Part shown: one piece after another, positions 1 to 7,852 of the stretch
Layout: every line of letters begins with the position of its first letter
How positions within the stretch are numbered: the stretch's first letter is position 1
Assembly (NCBI GenBank): GCA_050246735.1
Contig: JBFWVM010000017.1
Span: 1-64,000 of the forward strand
Source: Taklimakanibacter sp050246735
GTDB lineage: Bacteria > Pseudomonadota > Alphaproteobacteria > Rhizobiales > Aestuariivirgaceae
Reading direction: 5' to 3'
Length of the DNA stretch: 64,000 bases
The notes under the pieces: model-generated
The model's database searches: none
What the model was told of the DNA's origin: nothing
The model's input: the letters and a program-made list of their open reading frames with translations, nothing else
Position numbers and translations under genes: made by a program

Positions 1-51
1 CCGCCGACGGCGCTGCACCGATGTGATGATCTCAACCCGCTGGTTCGTCAT
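1..51 (-). CDS. Transposase OrfA, N-terminal fragment cut by window edge
   Basis: An ATG on the minus strand at 51 opens 17 codons that run off the window. They begin MTNQRVEIITS and end in a run of arginines. This is how the small helix-turn-helix OrfA proteins of IS3/IS66-type insertion sequences usually begin. A ribosome binding site AGGAGT (complement of 58-63) lies six bases upstream. An 8-bp inverted repeat (tgtgagta 51-58, tactcaca 69-76) surrounds it. The exact IS family and the terminal inverted repeats cannot be determined from the visible part. Confidence 0.6.
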   Translation of the reverse strand, partial: MTNQRVEIITSVQRRRR

Positions 52-88
52 GTGAGTACTCCTATGAATACTCACAGAACTCACAATC

Positions 89-361
89 TCAGATCACCCG
101 CAAGGCGGCCGCCAACGGATGGGTACGAACTATGTCGAAGACGGTGCATTGCAATTCGCTTCGCCGGAAAATGCGCCTCTTGTGACGGCGTCTGGCCGGG
201 ATGGCTTGGGGATCGTCCGCATAGCCGAACAGCGCCAGCGTTGCATCTATGTGGGCCAGGGTGACAAGTATGGCCCGCCTCTTTCCATCGACCTTGTCGA
301 GATCGCCGGCCAGTTCCGAACGCTTGCGGACAAGAGCGGATATGACATGGGGATCGGCCAT
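89..361 (-). CDS. Conserved hypothetical protein, probably 3'-truncated
   Basis: A 90-residue frame beginning MADPHVISALVRKRSELAGD. It resembles a small family common on rhizobial plasmids and accessory regions, with an N-terminal coiled-coil-like segment (residues 5-40) followed by a basic stretch. No function is known to me. As I recall, family members are longer and continue with a winged-helix-like end after the RRSELQ segment. Here the frame stops about ten residues after that point, 37 bp from the transposase start. I infer that insertion of the neighbouring IS, or a linked deletion, trimmed the gene. The minus-strand start has only a weak ribosome binding site. Confidence 0.5.
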   Translation of the reverse strand: MADPHVISALVRKRSELAGDLDKVDGKRRAILVTLAHIDATLALFGYADDPQAIPARRRHKRRIFRRSELQCTVFDIVRTHPLAAALRVI

Positions 362-530
362 GCCGCAGGATCGCGCGCACGGGTTATCGCCGCCATAGTG
401 GACTTGGTGAGCTTGCTATTTAATGCCGGATCGATACAACTCGGGTCGGCAATATCCTGCCTTCGCGGGCAATCGGATCGTCCAGAATCCACTTTGTCGT
501 CATGGCGTATTATGGCATCGTTCCGGCGTG

Positions 531-1298
531 ATGAGCACCGGTTTCGATGATTGGCCGACCTTCGCGGCCGCGCAATCCCAGGACCAGAGCCTCGCCTCCA
601 TGCTGGAGGCGGTCCGCCCCCTCGGCTTCTCGTCGCTCGTCTATGACTATGCTCCCGTCTCCTGCGCGCCGGACGGCACGCCGCTTCGCCCCAATGTCAT
701 GCGCACGGCCAACTTGCCGGAGAGCTTCGAGAGCCTCTGGATGGAGAAGAACTATTTCGCGATCGACCTCGTGCAGCAGGTGTGCCTCACGACCATCCGG
801 CCCTTCGCCTGGTCGCATTTCGACGGGCAGAACCGCATTCTCGACCGGACCTGGGAACCGGAACAGCAGCCGGTGGTGCGCTATCTGCGCGACACCGGGC
901 TGACGTGCGGGGTGACCGTGCCCATCAGGCTGCGCGGCGGCGACCTCGCGACCGTGACCGGCATCCGGATCGATCCCGAACCGTCCTTCCTGAAGGATGC
1001 CCAGCACAACATCCCCGTCTTCACCCTGCTCGCCCTCGAGTTGCACGAGGCGCTCTACGCCGGTTTCGACGAAGATGCCCGCTCGTGCCGGCATGTCCCG
1101 CTCACTCGCCGCGAGAGGCAGTGCCTCAGCCTCTCGGCCCAGGGCCTGACGGCGGAGGCGATCGCCCGGCGGATCAGCCGGTCCCTGCCGACCGCCGTCC
1201 TCCATCTCAACAGCGCCGCCAGGAAGCTCGGCGCGCGCAACCGGGCCCAGGCCGTGGCCCTTGCCGCCCACTACCGCCTGCTCCAGCCTCTCCACTGA
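531..1298 (+). CDS. LuxR-family solo regulator, plant-responsive PipR/OryR type
   Basis: A 255-residue transcription factor. Residues about 20-175 form an autoinducer-binding-like domain and residues 188-250 a LuxR helix-turn-helix (LTRRERQCLSL, then RKLGARNRAQAV). No luxI synthase gene is nearby, so it is a solo. Aligning on the conserved Asp (D79 here, D70 in TraR) and Trp (W94, TraR W85), the position of TraR Tyr61 is Trp70 and that of TraR Trp57 is Phe66. Tyr61-to-Trp is a hallmark of the plant-responsive subfamily (OryR, PsoR, PipR), which senses plant-derived low-molecular-weight compounds rather than acyl-homoserine lactones. The adjacent iminopeptidase gene and peptide ABC transporter fit the known PipR locus. 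The ATG at 531 is chosen because upstream residues do not resemble the family; GTG 528 is an alternative. Confidence 0.85.
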   Translation: MSTGFDDWPTFAAAQSQDQSLASMLEAVRPLGFSSLVYDYAPVSCAPDGTPLRPNVMRTANLPESFESLWMEKNYFAIDLVQQVCLTTIRPFAWSHFDGQNRILDRTWEPEQQPVVRYLRDTGLTCGVTVPIRLRGGDLATVTGIRIDPEPSFLKDAQHNIPVFTLLALELHEALYAGFDEDARSCRHVPLTRRERQCLSLSAQGLTAEAIARRISRSLPTAVLHLNSAARKLGARNRAQAVALAAHYRLLQPLH

Positions 1299-1408
1299 GC
1301 GCCTGGTCGGCGGGAGGGGCACAAACTATCATTTCTTACAGCTTAACGCGGCGTTCCGCGTGCCATACCCTGTCCCCGCTCGTCTGGAACTGCCGGGATG
1401 CTGCCGTA

Positions 1409-2317
1409 ATGCAGGAGGAATTGGACCGCGAAGCGGACGAAACGTTCCGTGTGAAGGTCGACGGCCATGAGGTCGTGGTCTACAGCTTCGGCTCCGGCGA
1501 CGAGGTGGTCCTCTGCCTGAATGGCGGGCCGGGCCTTCCCTGCGACTATGTCCGCGACAGCCATTCGGTGCTTGCCGATCACGGCTACCGCCTCGTCATC
1601 CACGATCAGCTCGGCACCGGCGCCTCCGATCGCCCCGACGACACCGATCTCTGGACCATCGGGCGCTATGTCGAGGAGGTCGAGACCGTGCGCAGCGCGC
1701 TGGGCCTGGGGCGGGTGCATCTGCTCGGCCAGTCCTGGGGCACCTGGCTCGGCTTCGAGTATCTCCTCACCTATCCGGCGCATGCCAAGACCTTCATCTG
1801 CGCCAACGGCACGGGCGAGGTCCCCCTGCACCTCCAGGACCTCGAGCGCCTGCGGGGCGCGCTCGGACATGAGACGGTCGCAATGATGGCGCGCCACGAG
1901 GCCGAAGGCACGACCGGCCATCCGGAATACCAGGCGGCGATCACCATCCTCAACTACCGGCATGTCTGCCGCCTGCAGCAATGGCCCGCGGCCCTCAACC
2001 GCTCCATGGCCGGCATCAACATGGATATCTATGGCACGATGTGGGGCCCCAACGAGTTCACCTGCATCGGCCGCCTGAAGGATTGGGACCGCCTGCCGCA
2101 GCTCCACCGCGTCAGCCAGCCCGCGCTGGTGCTCTGCGGCTATCATGACGAGCTCGGTCCGGTGAGCGCGGCGCGGATCATGCGCGGCCTGCCGAAGGCC
2201 GAGCTCAAGGTGTTTCCGAACAGCTCGCACATGCCGTTCTTCGAGGAACGGCAGGACTATCTGAGCACGGTCCTCGACTTCCTCGGACGGCATTGCGGGA
2301 CCGCGGCAAACGTATAA
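1409..2317 (+). CDS. Proline iminopeptidase-like alpha/beta hydrolase (PipA-like)
   Basis: A 302-residue serine hydrolase of family S33, predicted to release N-terminal proline from small peptides. The oxyanion-hole motif NGGPG lies at residues 38-42 (most family members have HGGPG), the nucleophile elbow GQSWG has Ser109, and Asp247 and His274 complete the triad. There is no signal peptide, so it should be cytoplasmic. It follows the LuxR solo on the same strand after 110 bp and precedes a peptide ABC transporter by 32 bp, the arrangement of plant-responsive pipR-pipA loci. ATG 1409 is preferred because upstream in-frame residues look non-coding and homologues begin near here. An amide hydrolase with another substrate is possible; family assignment is secure, specificity is inferred. 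Confidence 0.88.
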   Translation: MQEELDREADETFRVKVDGHEVVVYSFGSGDEVVLCLNGGPGLPCDYVRDSHSVLADHGYRLVIHDQLGTGASDRPDDTDLWTIGRYVEEVETVRSALGLGRVHLLGQSWGTWLGFEYLLTYPAHAKTFICANGTGEVPLHLQDLERLRGALGHETVAMMARHEAEGTTGHPEYQAAITILNYRHVCRLQQWPAALNRSMAGINMDIYGTMWGPNEFTCIGRLKDWDRLPQLHRVSQPALVLCGYHDELGPVSAARIMRGLPKAELKVFPNSSHMPFFEERQDYLSTVLDFLGRHCGTAANV

Positions 2318-2349
2318 TCATGCACAATCATAATGGAGGGAGAGCGAAG

Positions 2350-3873
2350 ATGATCACGAGACGGATGTTCGGAAGCGCCGTTCTGGCGCTCGCCACGCTT
2401 CTCGGCGCCACCGTCCTGCCGGCGCCGGCGGATGCCGGCGGCGTGCTCAAGATCGCGCGCGAGCAGGGCAGCACGACCTTCGATCCGATCTACACCATCC
2501 TGGCGCCGGACGTCTGGGTGCTGAACCAGTTCTATTCGACGCTCGTTCGCGCCAATGCGGACGCGACTGGCATCGAGCCGGACCTGGCGGAGAGCTGGGA
2601 GGCTTCCCCCGACGGGAAGACCTATACCTTCCATCTCCGCGACGCGAAATTTTCCGACGGCACGCCGGTCAAGGCGAGTGACGTGGCGTTCAGCCTGAAG
2701 CGGGTCCGCGACGACGAGAAGGCGCCCATGCGCGGCCTCTACGCCATGATGAGCGACGTCGCCACGCCCGACGACCGGACGGTCGTCATCACCCTATCCC
2801 AGCCGGCGCCCGCCTTCATGTCGACGCTGGCGATGTTCGCGTCCTCCATCGTGCCGCAGCATGCCGTCGAGGCCGAGGGCGAGCGGTTCGGAGAGAAGCC
2901 CATAGGCTCGGGCGCCTTCGTGCTGAAGGAATGGAAGCGCGGCGACAGGGTGGTCCTGGAGAAGAATCCCAATTACTGGGAGGCGGGCCTGCCCAAGCTC
3001 GACGGCATCGAGTGGATCTATGTGGCGAACGATAACACCCGCATGCTGAAGCTCACCGCGGAGGAGGTCGACGCGGCGACTTTCGTGCCCTGGAACCAGA
3101 TCAAGGAGCTCCAGGCCAATCCGAAGATCCAGGTGCAGCTCGACAAGTCGACCCGCATGGATCACATCCTCGTCAATCACAGCCATGCGCCGCTCGACAA
3201 GAAGGCGGTGCGCCAGGCGCTGAACATGGGGATCGATCAGGACGCTATCGTGGACGCGGTCACCTTCGGCTTCGGAACCAAGGCGAACTCGTTCTTCCCG
3301 CTCGACGGCATGGACTACAACAAGGACAATCCGAACTATCCCCACGACCCCGAGAAGGCCAAGGCCATGCTGGAGAAGGCGGGCGTCAAGGACCTCTCCC
3401 TCGATTTCGTCATCGTGAGCGGCGATTCGGCTCATGAGCAGATCGCCATCCTGGTCAAGGACCAGCTCGCCAAGATCGGCGTCAACATCAATATCGTGAA
3501 GATGGAGGCGGGCCAGCAGTGGGACGCGCTCGTCGCCGGCGACTACGACCTCGGGCTGATGTGGTGGGTGAACGACATCTTCGATCCCGACCAGAAGGCG
3601 AAGTTCTGCGTCTATGGCGACAAGGAGAACCGCTCCTACTACACCAACTACAAGAACCCGGTCGTCACCAAGCTTGTCGACCAGGCGTCCGTCGAGCTCG
3701 ATCCCCAGAAGCGCAGAGAGCTCTATTTCGAGATCCAGCGCATCGTCAAGGACGACGTCCACTGGATCGACCTCTACTACAGTCCGTTCCGCAACGCATC
3801 GCTCAAGTCGGTCACCGGCTTCGTCCAGAACCCGCTCGGCCGCTACATGCTGGAGACGGCGGACAAGAAGTGA
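2350..3873 (+). CDS. Peptide ABC transporter, periplasmic substrate-binding protein
   Basis: A 507-residue family 5 extracellular solute-binding protein (DppA/OppA type). Residues 1-29 are an N-terminal export signal with a twin-arginine-like start (MITRRMF) and an ADA cleavage site. The mature part has the usual features of the family: FDPIYTIL near the start, the block LAESWEASPDGKTYTFHLR, and NPNYW. A strong ribosome binding site (GGAGGG, 2335-2340) lies ten bases before the ATG at 2350. It is the first gene of a five-gene transporter set and probably delivers di- or oligopeptides, or in this context a plant-derived amide signal, to the permeases. Confidence 0.92.
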   Translation: MITRRMFGSAVLALATLLGATVLPAPADAGGVLKIAREQGSTTFDPIYTILAPDVWVLNQFYSTLVRANADATGIEPDLAESWEASPDGKTYTFHLRDAKFSDGTPVKASDVAFSLKRVRDDEKAPMRGLYAMMSDVATPDDRTVVITLSQPAPAFMSTLAMFASSIVPQHAVEAEGERFGEKPIGSGAFVLKEWKRGDRVVLEKNPNYWEAGLPKLDGIEWIYVANDNTRMLKLTAEEVDAATFVPWNQIKELQANPKIQVQLDKSTRMDHILVNHSHAPLDKKAVRQALNMGIDQDAIVDAVTFGFGTKANSFFPLDGMDYNKDNPNYPHDPEKAKAMLEKAGVKDLSLDFVIVSGDSAHEQIAILVKDQLAKIGVNINIVKMEAGQQWDALVAGDYDLGLMWWVNDIFDPDQKAKFCVYGDKENRSYYTNYKNPVVTKLVDQASVELDPQKRRELYFEIQRIVKDDVHWIDLYYSPFRNASLKSVTGFVQNPLGRYMLETADKK

Positions 3874-4022
3874 TGTCACCGGCACCCGTCCGGACGGAAT
3901 GAAGCACCCTCGGCCGAGGAGACCGGGGGCTTCCAAAACGACGCCCATGTGCCATTCTTGGGGGAATCCGGGCACTGCAGCGGTGCCTTGCCCGGCTTTC
4001 TCGATCGTCATCATGGGTAGAG

Positions 4023-4961
4023 ATGGAGCGTTTTAAGTTCGTCCTGTTGCGGCCGTTCCAGCTGATCCCGGTGCTGTTCGGCGTCAGCGTGATCAGCTTC
4101 ATCCTGGTGCGGTCCATTCCCGGCGACCCGGTACGGATCCTGCTGGGCTCGCGCGCGACCGCCGAGGTCATCGCCAAGATCCGGGCCCAGTACGGGCTCG
4201 ACGAGCCCTTGCCGGTGCAGTACCTCCTGTTCCTCAAGAACCTGCTCCAGGGCGACTTCGGCCGCTCGATCGTCTACAAGGCCCCGGTCTTCGACGTCGT
4301 GATGGATCGGATCCCGCCGACCCTGTTCCTGCTCCTCTATGCCCTCCTGCTTGCCGTCGTCGTCGCCGTGATCCTCGGCGGGATTGCCGCCCGTCATCAT
4401 GGGCGCCTGCCCGACGGCCTGATCCGCGTCTATTCGACCGCCGGACTGGGCCTCCCGACCTTCTGGCTCGGCATTATCCTCATCATGCTGTTCAGCGTCC
4501 GGCTGGGGTGGTTTCCGACGTCGGGCTACGGGGAAACTCTTGCCGGGCGGATCCATCACCTCTTCCTGCCGGCGGTCTCGATCGCGCTTGCGCTCTCGCC
4601 CGTGCTCATCCGGAATCTGCGTGCCAGCCTCCTCGCCGAGATGGACGCCGACTATGCGACGGCCGCCCGCTCGCGCGGCATGTCGGAGAACGGCGTGTTC
4701 CTGCGCCACGTCTTTCCCAACGCGCTGGTTCCCACCATCACTCTGCTCGGCGTCAACTTCGCCTGGCTGATCGGCGGCACCGTGGTCGTGGAGCAGGTGT
4801 TCTCCGTCCCCGGCATCGGCCAGCTCATGGTCGCCTCCATCTTTGCCCGCGACTACCTGGTCGTCCAGCTCATCACGCTGATCTTCGCGGTCGCCGTCAT
4901 CGCCACGAACTTCGTCGTCGACGTCGCCACCGTCGCCGTCGATCCGAGGATCAGGCTGTGA
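4023..4961 (+). CDS. Peptide ABC transporter permease, DppB type
   Basis: A 312-residue inner membrane permease with about six transmembrane helices. The cytoplasmic EAA-loop, which docks the ATPase, is at roughly residues 205-235 (DADYATAARSRGM followed by LRHVFPNALVP). The N-terminal segment has the family pattern FVLLRPFQLIPVLFGVSVISF. A 149-bp gap separates it from the binding protein gene; I saw no strong terminator there. Its stop overlaps the next permease start (GTGA), indicating translational coupling. Confidence 0.92.
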   Translation: MERFKFVLLRPFQLIPVLFGVSVISFILVRSIPGDPVRILLGSRATAEVIAKIRAQYGLDEPLPVQYLLFLKNLLQGDFGRSIVYKAPVFDVVMDRIPPTLFLLLYALLLAVVVAVILGGIAARHHGRLPDGLIRVYSTAGLGLPTFWLGIILIMLFSVRLGWFPTSGYGETLAGRIHHLFLPAVSIALALSPVLIRNLRASLLAEMDADYATAARSRGMSENGVFLRHVFPNALVPTITLLGVNFAWLIGGTVVVEQVFSVPGIGQLMVASIFARDYLVVQLITLIFAVAVIATNFVVDVATVAVDPRIRL

Positions 4962-5800
4962 GGGCGGAACGGACGGTCGCAGCGGCTCCAGGCGCCGGGC
5001 GCAAGGACCTTGCGCTCAAGGCCGGCATCGGGCTGATCGCCGCCTGGATCGCGATCGCGCTCCTGGCGCCCTGGATCGCGCCCTACGACCCCACCGCCCA
5101 GGACCTTCAGAGCGCGCTCCTCGCCCCGGGCCCGGCGCACCCCTTCGGCACCGACAATTTCGGCCGCGACGTGCTGTCCCGCGTCGTCTGGGGCGCCCGC
5201 ATCGACCTTGCCATGGGCGTGCTCGGCATCCTGGCCCCGCTGGCCATCGGCTGCGGCATCGGCCTTGTCGCTGGCTATTTCGGCGGCATCGTCGACACGC
5301 TGCTCATGCGCATCCTCGACATCACGATCTCCTTCCCCTTCTTCGTGCTGATGATCGCGATCATCTCGGTGCTGGGGCCTGGCCTGGCGAGCTTCTTCAT
5401 AGCGCTCGCCCTCGTGGGATGGGTCTCCTATGCGCGCCTCGTGCGCTCGCGCACCCTCGTCCTCAGGCACAGCGATTTCGTGGCCGCGGGCCGCATCCTG
5501 GGCTTCAGCAGCTTGCGCATCATGCTTCGCCACGTGCTGCCCAACGCCGTCCTGCCGGCGCTGGTCTTCGCCATGTCGGACATCGTCCTCACCATCCTGC
5601 TCGGCTCCTCCCTCAGCTATCTGGGCCTCGGCGCCCAGCCGCCGCTGGCGGAATGGGGCGTGATGATCGCCGAGAGCCAGAACTTCATCTCCACCGCCTG
5701 GTGGATCAGCCTTTTCCCGGGACTGGCCATCGTCTTCCTGGCGCTCGGCTTCAGCCTCGCCGCCGACGGCCTCGCCGCGAAATACGGCGTGCAGGCATGA
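4958..5800 (+). CDS. Peptide ABC transporter permease, DppC type
   Basis: A 280-residue permease starting with GTG at 4958, which overlaps the TGA of the upstream permease. It has an N-terminal helix (about residues 23-45), the DppC-type motif HPFGTDNFGRDVLSRVVWGA, then five more helices. The EAA loop reads FVAAGRILGFSSLRIMLRHV and LPNAVLPA. It pairs with the DppB-like protein as a heterodimeric channel. The 3' end overlaps the next gene by four bases (ATGA). Confidence 0.92.
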   Translation: MRAERTVAAAPGAGRKDLALKAGIGLIAAWIAIALLAPWIAPYDPTAQDLQSALLAPGPAHPFGTDNFGRDVLSRVVWGARIDLAMGVLGILAPLAIGCGIGLVAGYFGGIVDTLLMRILDITISFPFFVLMIAIISVLGPGLASFFIALALVGWVSYARLVRSRTLVLRHSDFVAAGRILGFSSLRIMLRHVLPNAVLPALVFAMSDIVLTILLGSSLSYLGLGAQPPLAEWGVMIAESQNFISTAWWISLFPGLAIVFLALGFSLAADGLAAKYGVQA

Positions 5801-6789
5801 CGGCGATGCTCACCGTCCGCAACCTCACCGTCGAGGTCTCGACGCCGTCCGGTCCGGTCTATCCGGTCGAAAGCTTCTCCATGTCCGTTGCGCCGGGCGA
5901 GATCGCCGGACTGGTCGGGGAGAGCGGCAGCGGCAAGACCATGGCCATGCGCGCCATCATCGGCCTGCTGAAGCCGGGCGTGGCGCGCATCGTGTCGGGC
6001 GAGGTGCTGCTCGACGGCCGGGACCTGGTGACGCTGCCGGCCCCGCGGCTGCGCGAGGTGCGCGGGCGCGACATCGCGATGATCTTCCAGAATCCGAGCT
6101 CCTATCTCGACCCTCTCATGCCGGTGGGCGCGCAGGTCGCCGAGCCGTTGAGGATCCATCGCGGCCTGTCGCGCCGCGCGGCGAGAGACGAGGTCGTCGA
6201 GCTGTTCGGCCGGGTGGGCATCCGCGACCCTCGGCGCCAGGTCGACGCCTATCCGCATGAGTTCAGCGGCGGCATGAAGCAGCGGGTGCTGATCGCGGCG
6301 GCGCTCGCCTGCACGCCCAAGCTCCTGATCGCCGACGAGCCCACCACCGCGCTCGACGCCACGGTCCAGAAGCAGATCCTGGATCTGCTCAGGGACCTGC
6401 GCGACAGGACCGGCATTTCGGTCATACTCATCACCCACGATCTCGGCGTCGTCGCCGAGATCTGCGACACCGTCACCGTCCTCTATGCCGCCCGCATCGC
6501 CGAGAGGGCGCCGACCGCCGCACTGCTGCTCGAGCCGCTCCATCCCTACAGCCGCGGCCTGATCCAGTCCCAGCCGGAATCGGCCGCGCGCGACCGTCCC
6601 CTGCCGTCGATCCCCGGACAGCCGCCCGCCCTCCTCGCCCTGCCGCCCGGCTGCCGCTTCCATCCGCGCTGCGCCTTCGCCGCCCAGGCCTGCCGCGCGG
6701 CCGTTCCGCCGCTTGTCGCCACCGCCCCCCAGCGCGCCAACGCCTGCATCAGGTGGCGGGAGCTTCCGGCGGGCGGGTCCGTCTCGTGA
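5797..6789 (+). CDS. Peptide ABC transporter ATPase, DppD type
   Basis: A 330-residue ABC ATPase. Walker A GESGSGKT is at residues 41-48, the signature is FSGGMKQR, Walker B runs LLIADEPTTALD, and the switch histidine is in LITHDLG. The C-terminal oligopeptide/dipeptide extension ends with the cysteine cluster GCRFHPRCAFAAQAC. The start ATG at 5797 overlaps the previous stop, and its own stop overlaps the next GTG start, so the four downstream transporter genes form a tightly coupled operon. Confidence 0.92.
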   Translation: MTAMLTVRNLTVEVSTPSGPVYPVESFSMSVAPGEIAGLVGESGSGKTMAMRAIIGLLKPGVARIVSGEVLLDGRDLVTLPAPRLREVRGRDIAMIFQNPSSYLDPLMPVGAQVAEPLRIHRGLSRRAARDEVVELFGRVGIRDPRRQVDAYPHEFSGGMKQRVLIAAALACTPKLLIADEPTTALDATVQKQILDLLRDLRDRTGISVILITHDLGVVAEICDTVTVLYAARIAERAPTAALLLEPLHPYSRGLIQSQPESAARDRPLPSIPGQPPALLALPPGCRFHPRCAFAAQACRAAVPPLVATAPQRANACIRWRELPAGGSVS

Positions 6790-7601
6790 GCGCCCTGCTC
6801 GAAGTCAGGAACCTGAGCGTCCATTTCGCTCGGTCCCCGCTCGCTTCTCTCATGCGGCGCGAGGTCCATGTCACCAAGGCGGTCGACGATGTCTCCTTCA
6901 GCGTCGCGCGCGGCGCCTGTCTCGGCCTGGTCGGCGAGAGCGGATGCGGCAAGAGCACCCTGTCGCGGACCGTCATGCGGCTGATCGCGCCCACCTCGGG
7001 CCATGTTCTCTTCGACGGCGAGGACGTCCACGCGCTCGGCGGCCGGCAGCTCTTCGACTATCGCAGGCGCGCCCAGATGATCTTCCAGGATCCCTTCGGC
7101 GCTCTCAATCCGCGGCGCACCGCCGGGGAGACGCTGGAGGAAGTGCTGGCCGTCCACGGCATGCGCCGGGCCGCCGACCGCGACCGGGCGATCCGCGGCC
7201 TGCTCGACAAGGTCGGGCTCCCCGCCGACGTCGCCGGCCGCCGCCCGGCCTCGCTTTCGGGCGGCCAATGCCAGCGCATCGGCATCGCCCGGGCGCTCGC
7301 CGTCGAGCCCGAGCTCATCATCGCCGACGAGGCTCTTTCGGCGCTCGACGTCTCGATCCAGGCGCAGATCCTCAATCTGCTCGGCGAGCTCAGGCGCGCC
7401 ATGGGGCTCACCATGCTCTTCGTCTCCCACGATCTCGGCGTGGTGCGCTATCTCTGCGACGAGGTCGTCGTCATGAATCGCGGCCGGCTCGTCGAGCACG
7501 GAAGCATCGGCCGGATCTTCGAGCATCCGGCGAGCGACTACACGAGGAGCCTGCTTGCCGCCATGCCCAGTCTCCGCCGCCTTGCACGGCAGAGCGATTA
7601 G
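6786..7601 (+). CDS. Peptide ABC transporter ATPase, DppF type (short C-terminus)
   Basis: A 271-residue ABC ATPase beginning at GTG 6786, overlapping the upstream stop. Walker A GESGCGKS is at residues 50-57, the signature is LSGGQCQR, Walker B is LIIADEALSALD, and the H-loop is FVSHDLG. It is shorter than typical DppF because it lacks the C-terminal cysteine-bearing extension and ends just after the ATPase core. Its last 220 bp are repeated almost identically at 9051-9270, showing that this end of the operon took part in a rearrangement. Confidence 0.9.
   Translation: MSALLEVRNLSVHFARSPLASLMRREVHVTKAVDDVSFSVARGACLGLVGESGCGKSTLSRTVMRLIAPTSGHVLFDGEDVHALGGRQLFDYRRRAQMIFQDPFGALNPRRTAGETLEEVLAVHGMRRAADRDRAIRGLLDKVGLPADVAGRRPASLSGGQCQRIGIARALAVEPELIIADEALSALDVSIQAQILNLLGELRRAMGLTMLFVSHDLGVVRYLCDEVVVMNRGRLVEHGSIGRIFEHPASDYTRSLLAAMPSLRRLARQSD
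7377..7596 (+). repeat. 220-bp direct repeat, copy 1 (3' end of dppF-like gene)
   Basis: Positions 7377-7596 match 9051-9270 over 220 bp without gaps. I count about ten mismatches by eye, several of them silent third-base changes. The two copies flank a 1.45-kb insert of different composition carrying a nucleotidyltransferase-fold gene. Confidence 0.9.
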
Positions 7602-7765
7602 CGGAACGAGGAGGACCGGCAGCCTCACCGGCCGCCGCGGACAGTCATTTCGGCAGCCGCACAGTTCCGGCTTGATCTTCAGAGCCAATACGACATCGGG
7701 GAAAGGCTGTGGCAGCCTATACAAGCTATTGATTTATAGTCGTATTTTTAGTCTCCGGCAGCATC

Positions 7766-7775
7766 GATGTAGCAA
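7766..7775 (+). repeat. Decamer GATGTAGCAA, possible integrase arm-type site
   Basis: The same decamer occurs at 14201-14210 and 27964-27973, just inside both ends of the tRNA-Glu island. A related 15-mer, AAGCTATTGATTTAT, lies 28 bases upstream here (7723-7737); AAGTTATTGATTTAT abuts the left island end (14106-14120). I infer that this insert may derive from a similar integrative element. No integrase gene remains in it. Confidence 0.35.
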
Positions 7776-7786
7776 TTCCAAGTTGC

Positions 7787-7813
7787 TTATACCAAATTTG
7801 TGTTTTGGCATAA
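7787..7813. promoter_or_regulatory. Palindromic operator-like site upstream of the nucleotidyltransferase gene
   Basis: The arms TTATACCAAA (7787-7796) and TTTGGCATAA (7804-7813) form an inverted repeat with one mismatched pair inside each arm. A further half-site TATACCAAAA lies at 7820-7829. The site is 40 bp before the ATG at 7853 in AT-rich DNA, as expected for an operator or promoter. No regulator gene is adjacent, so autoregulation or control from elsewhere is only inferred. Confidence 0.4.
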
Positions 7814-7852
7814 ATACGCTATACCAAAATTGCAAATTCAGGATAAGCCAAA

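Noticed and set aside
1299..1408. Possible lux-box before the iminopeptidase gene
   Set aside because: I looked for a CTG-N10-12-CAG type palindrome. The nearest candidate (CCTGTCCCCGCTCGTCTGG) matches only one half, so no operator is claimed.
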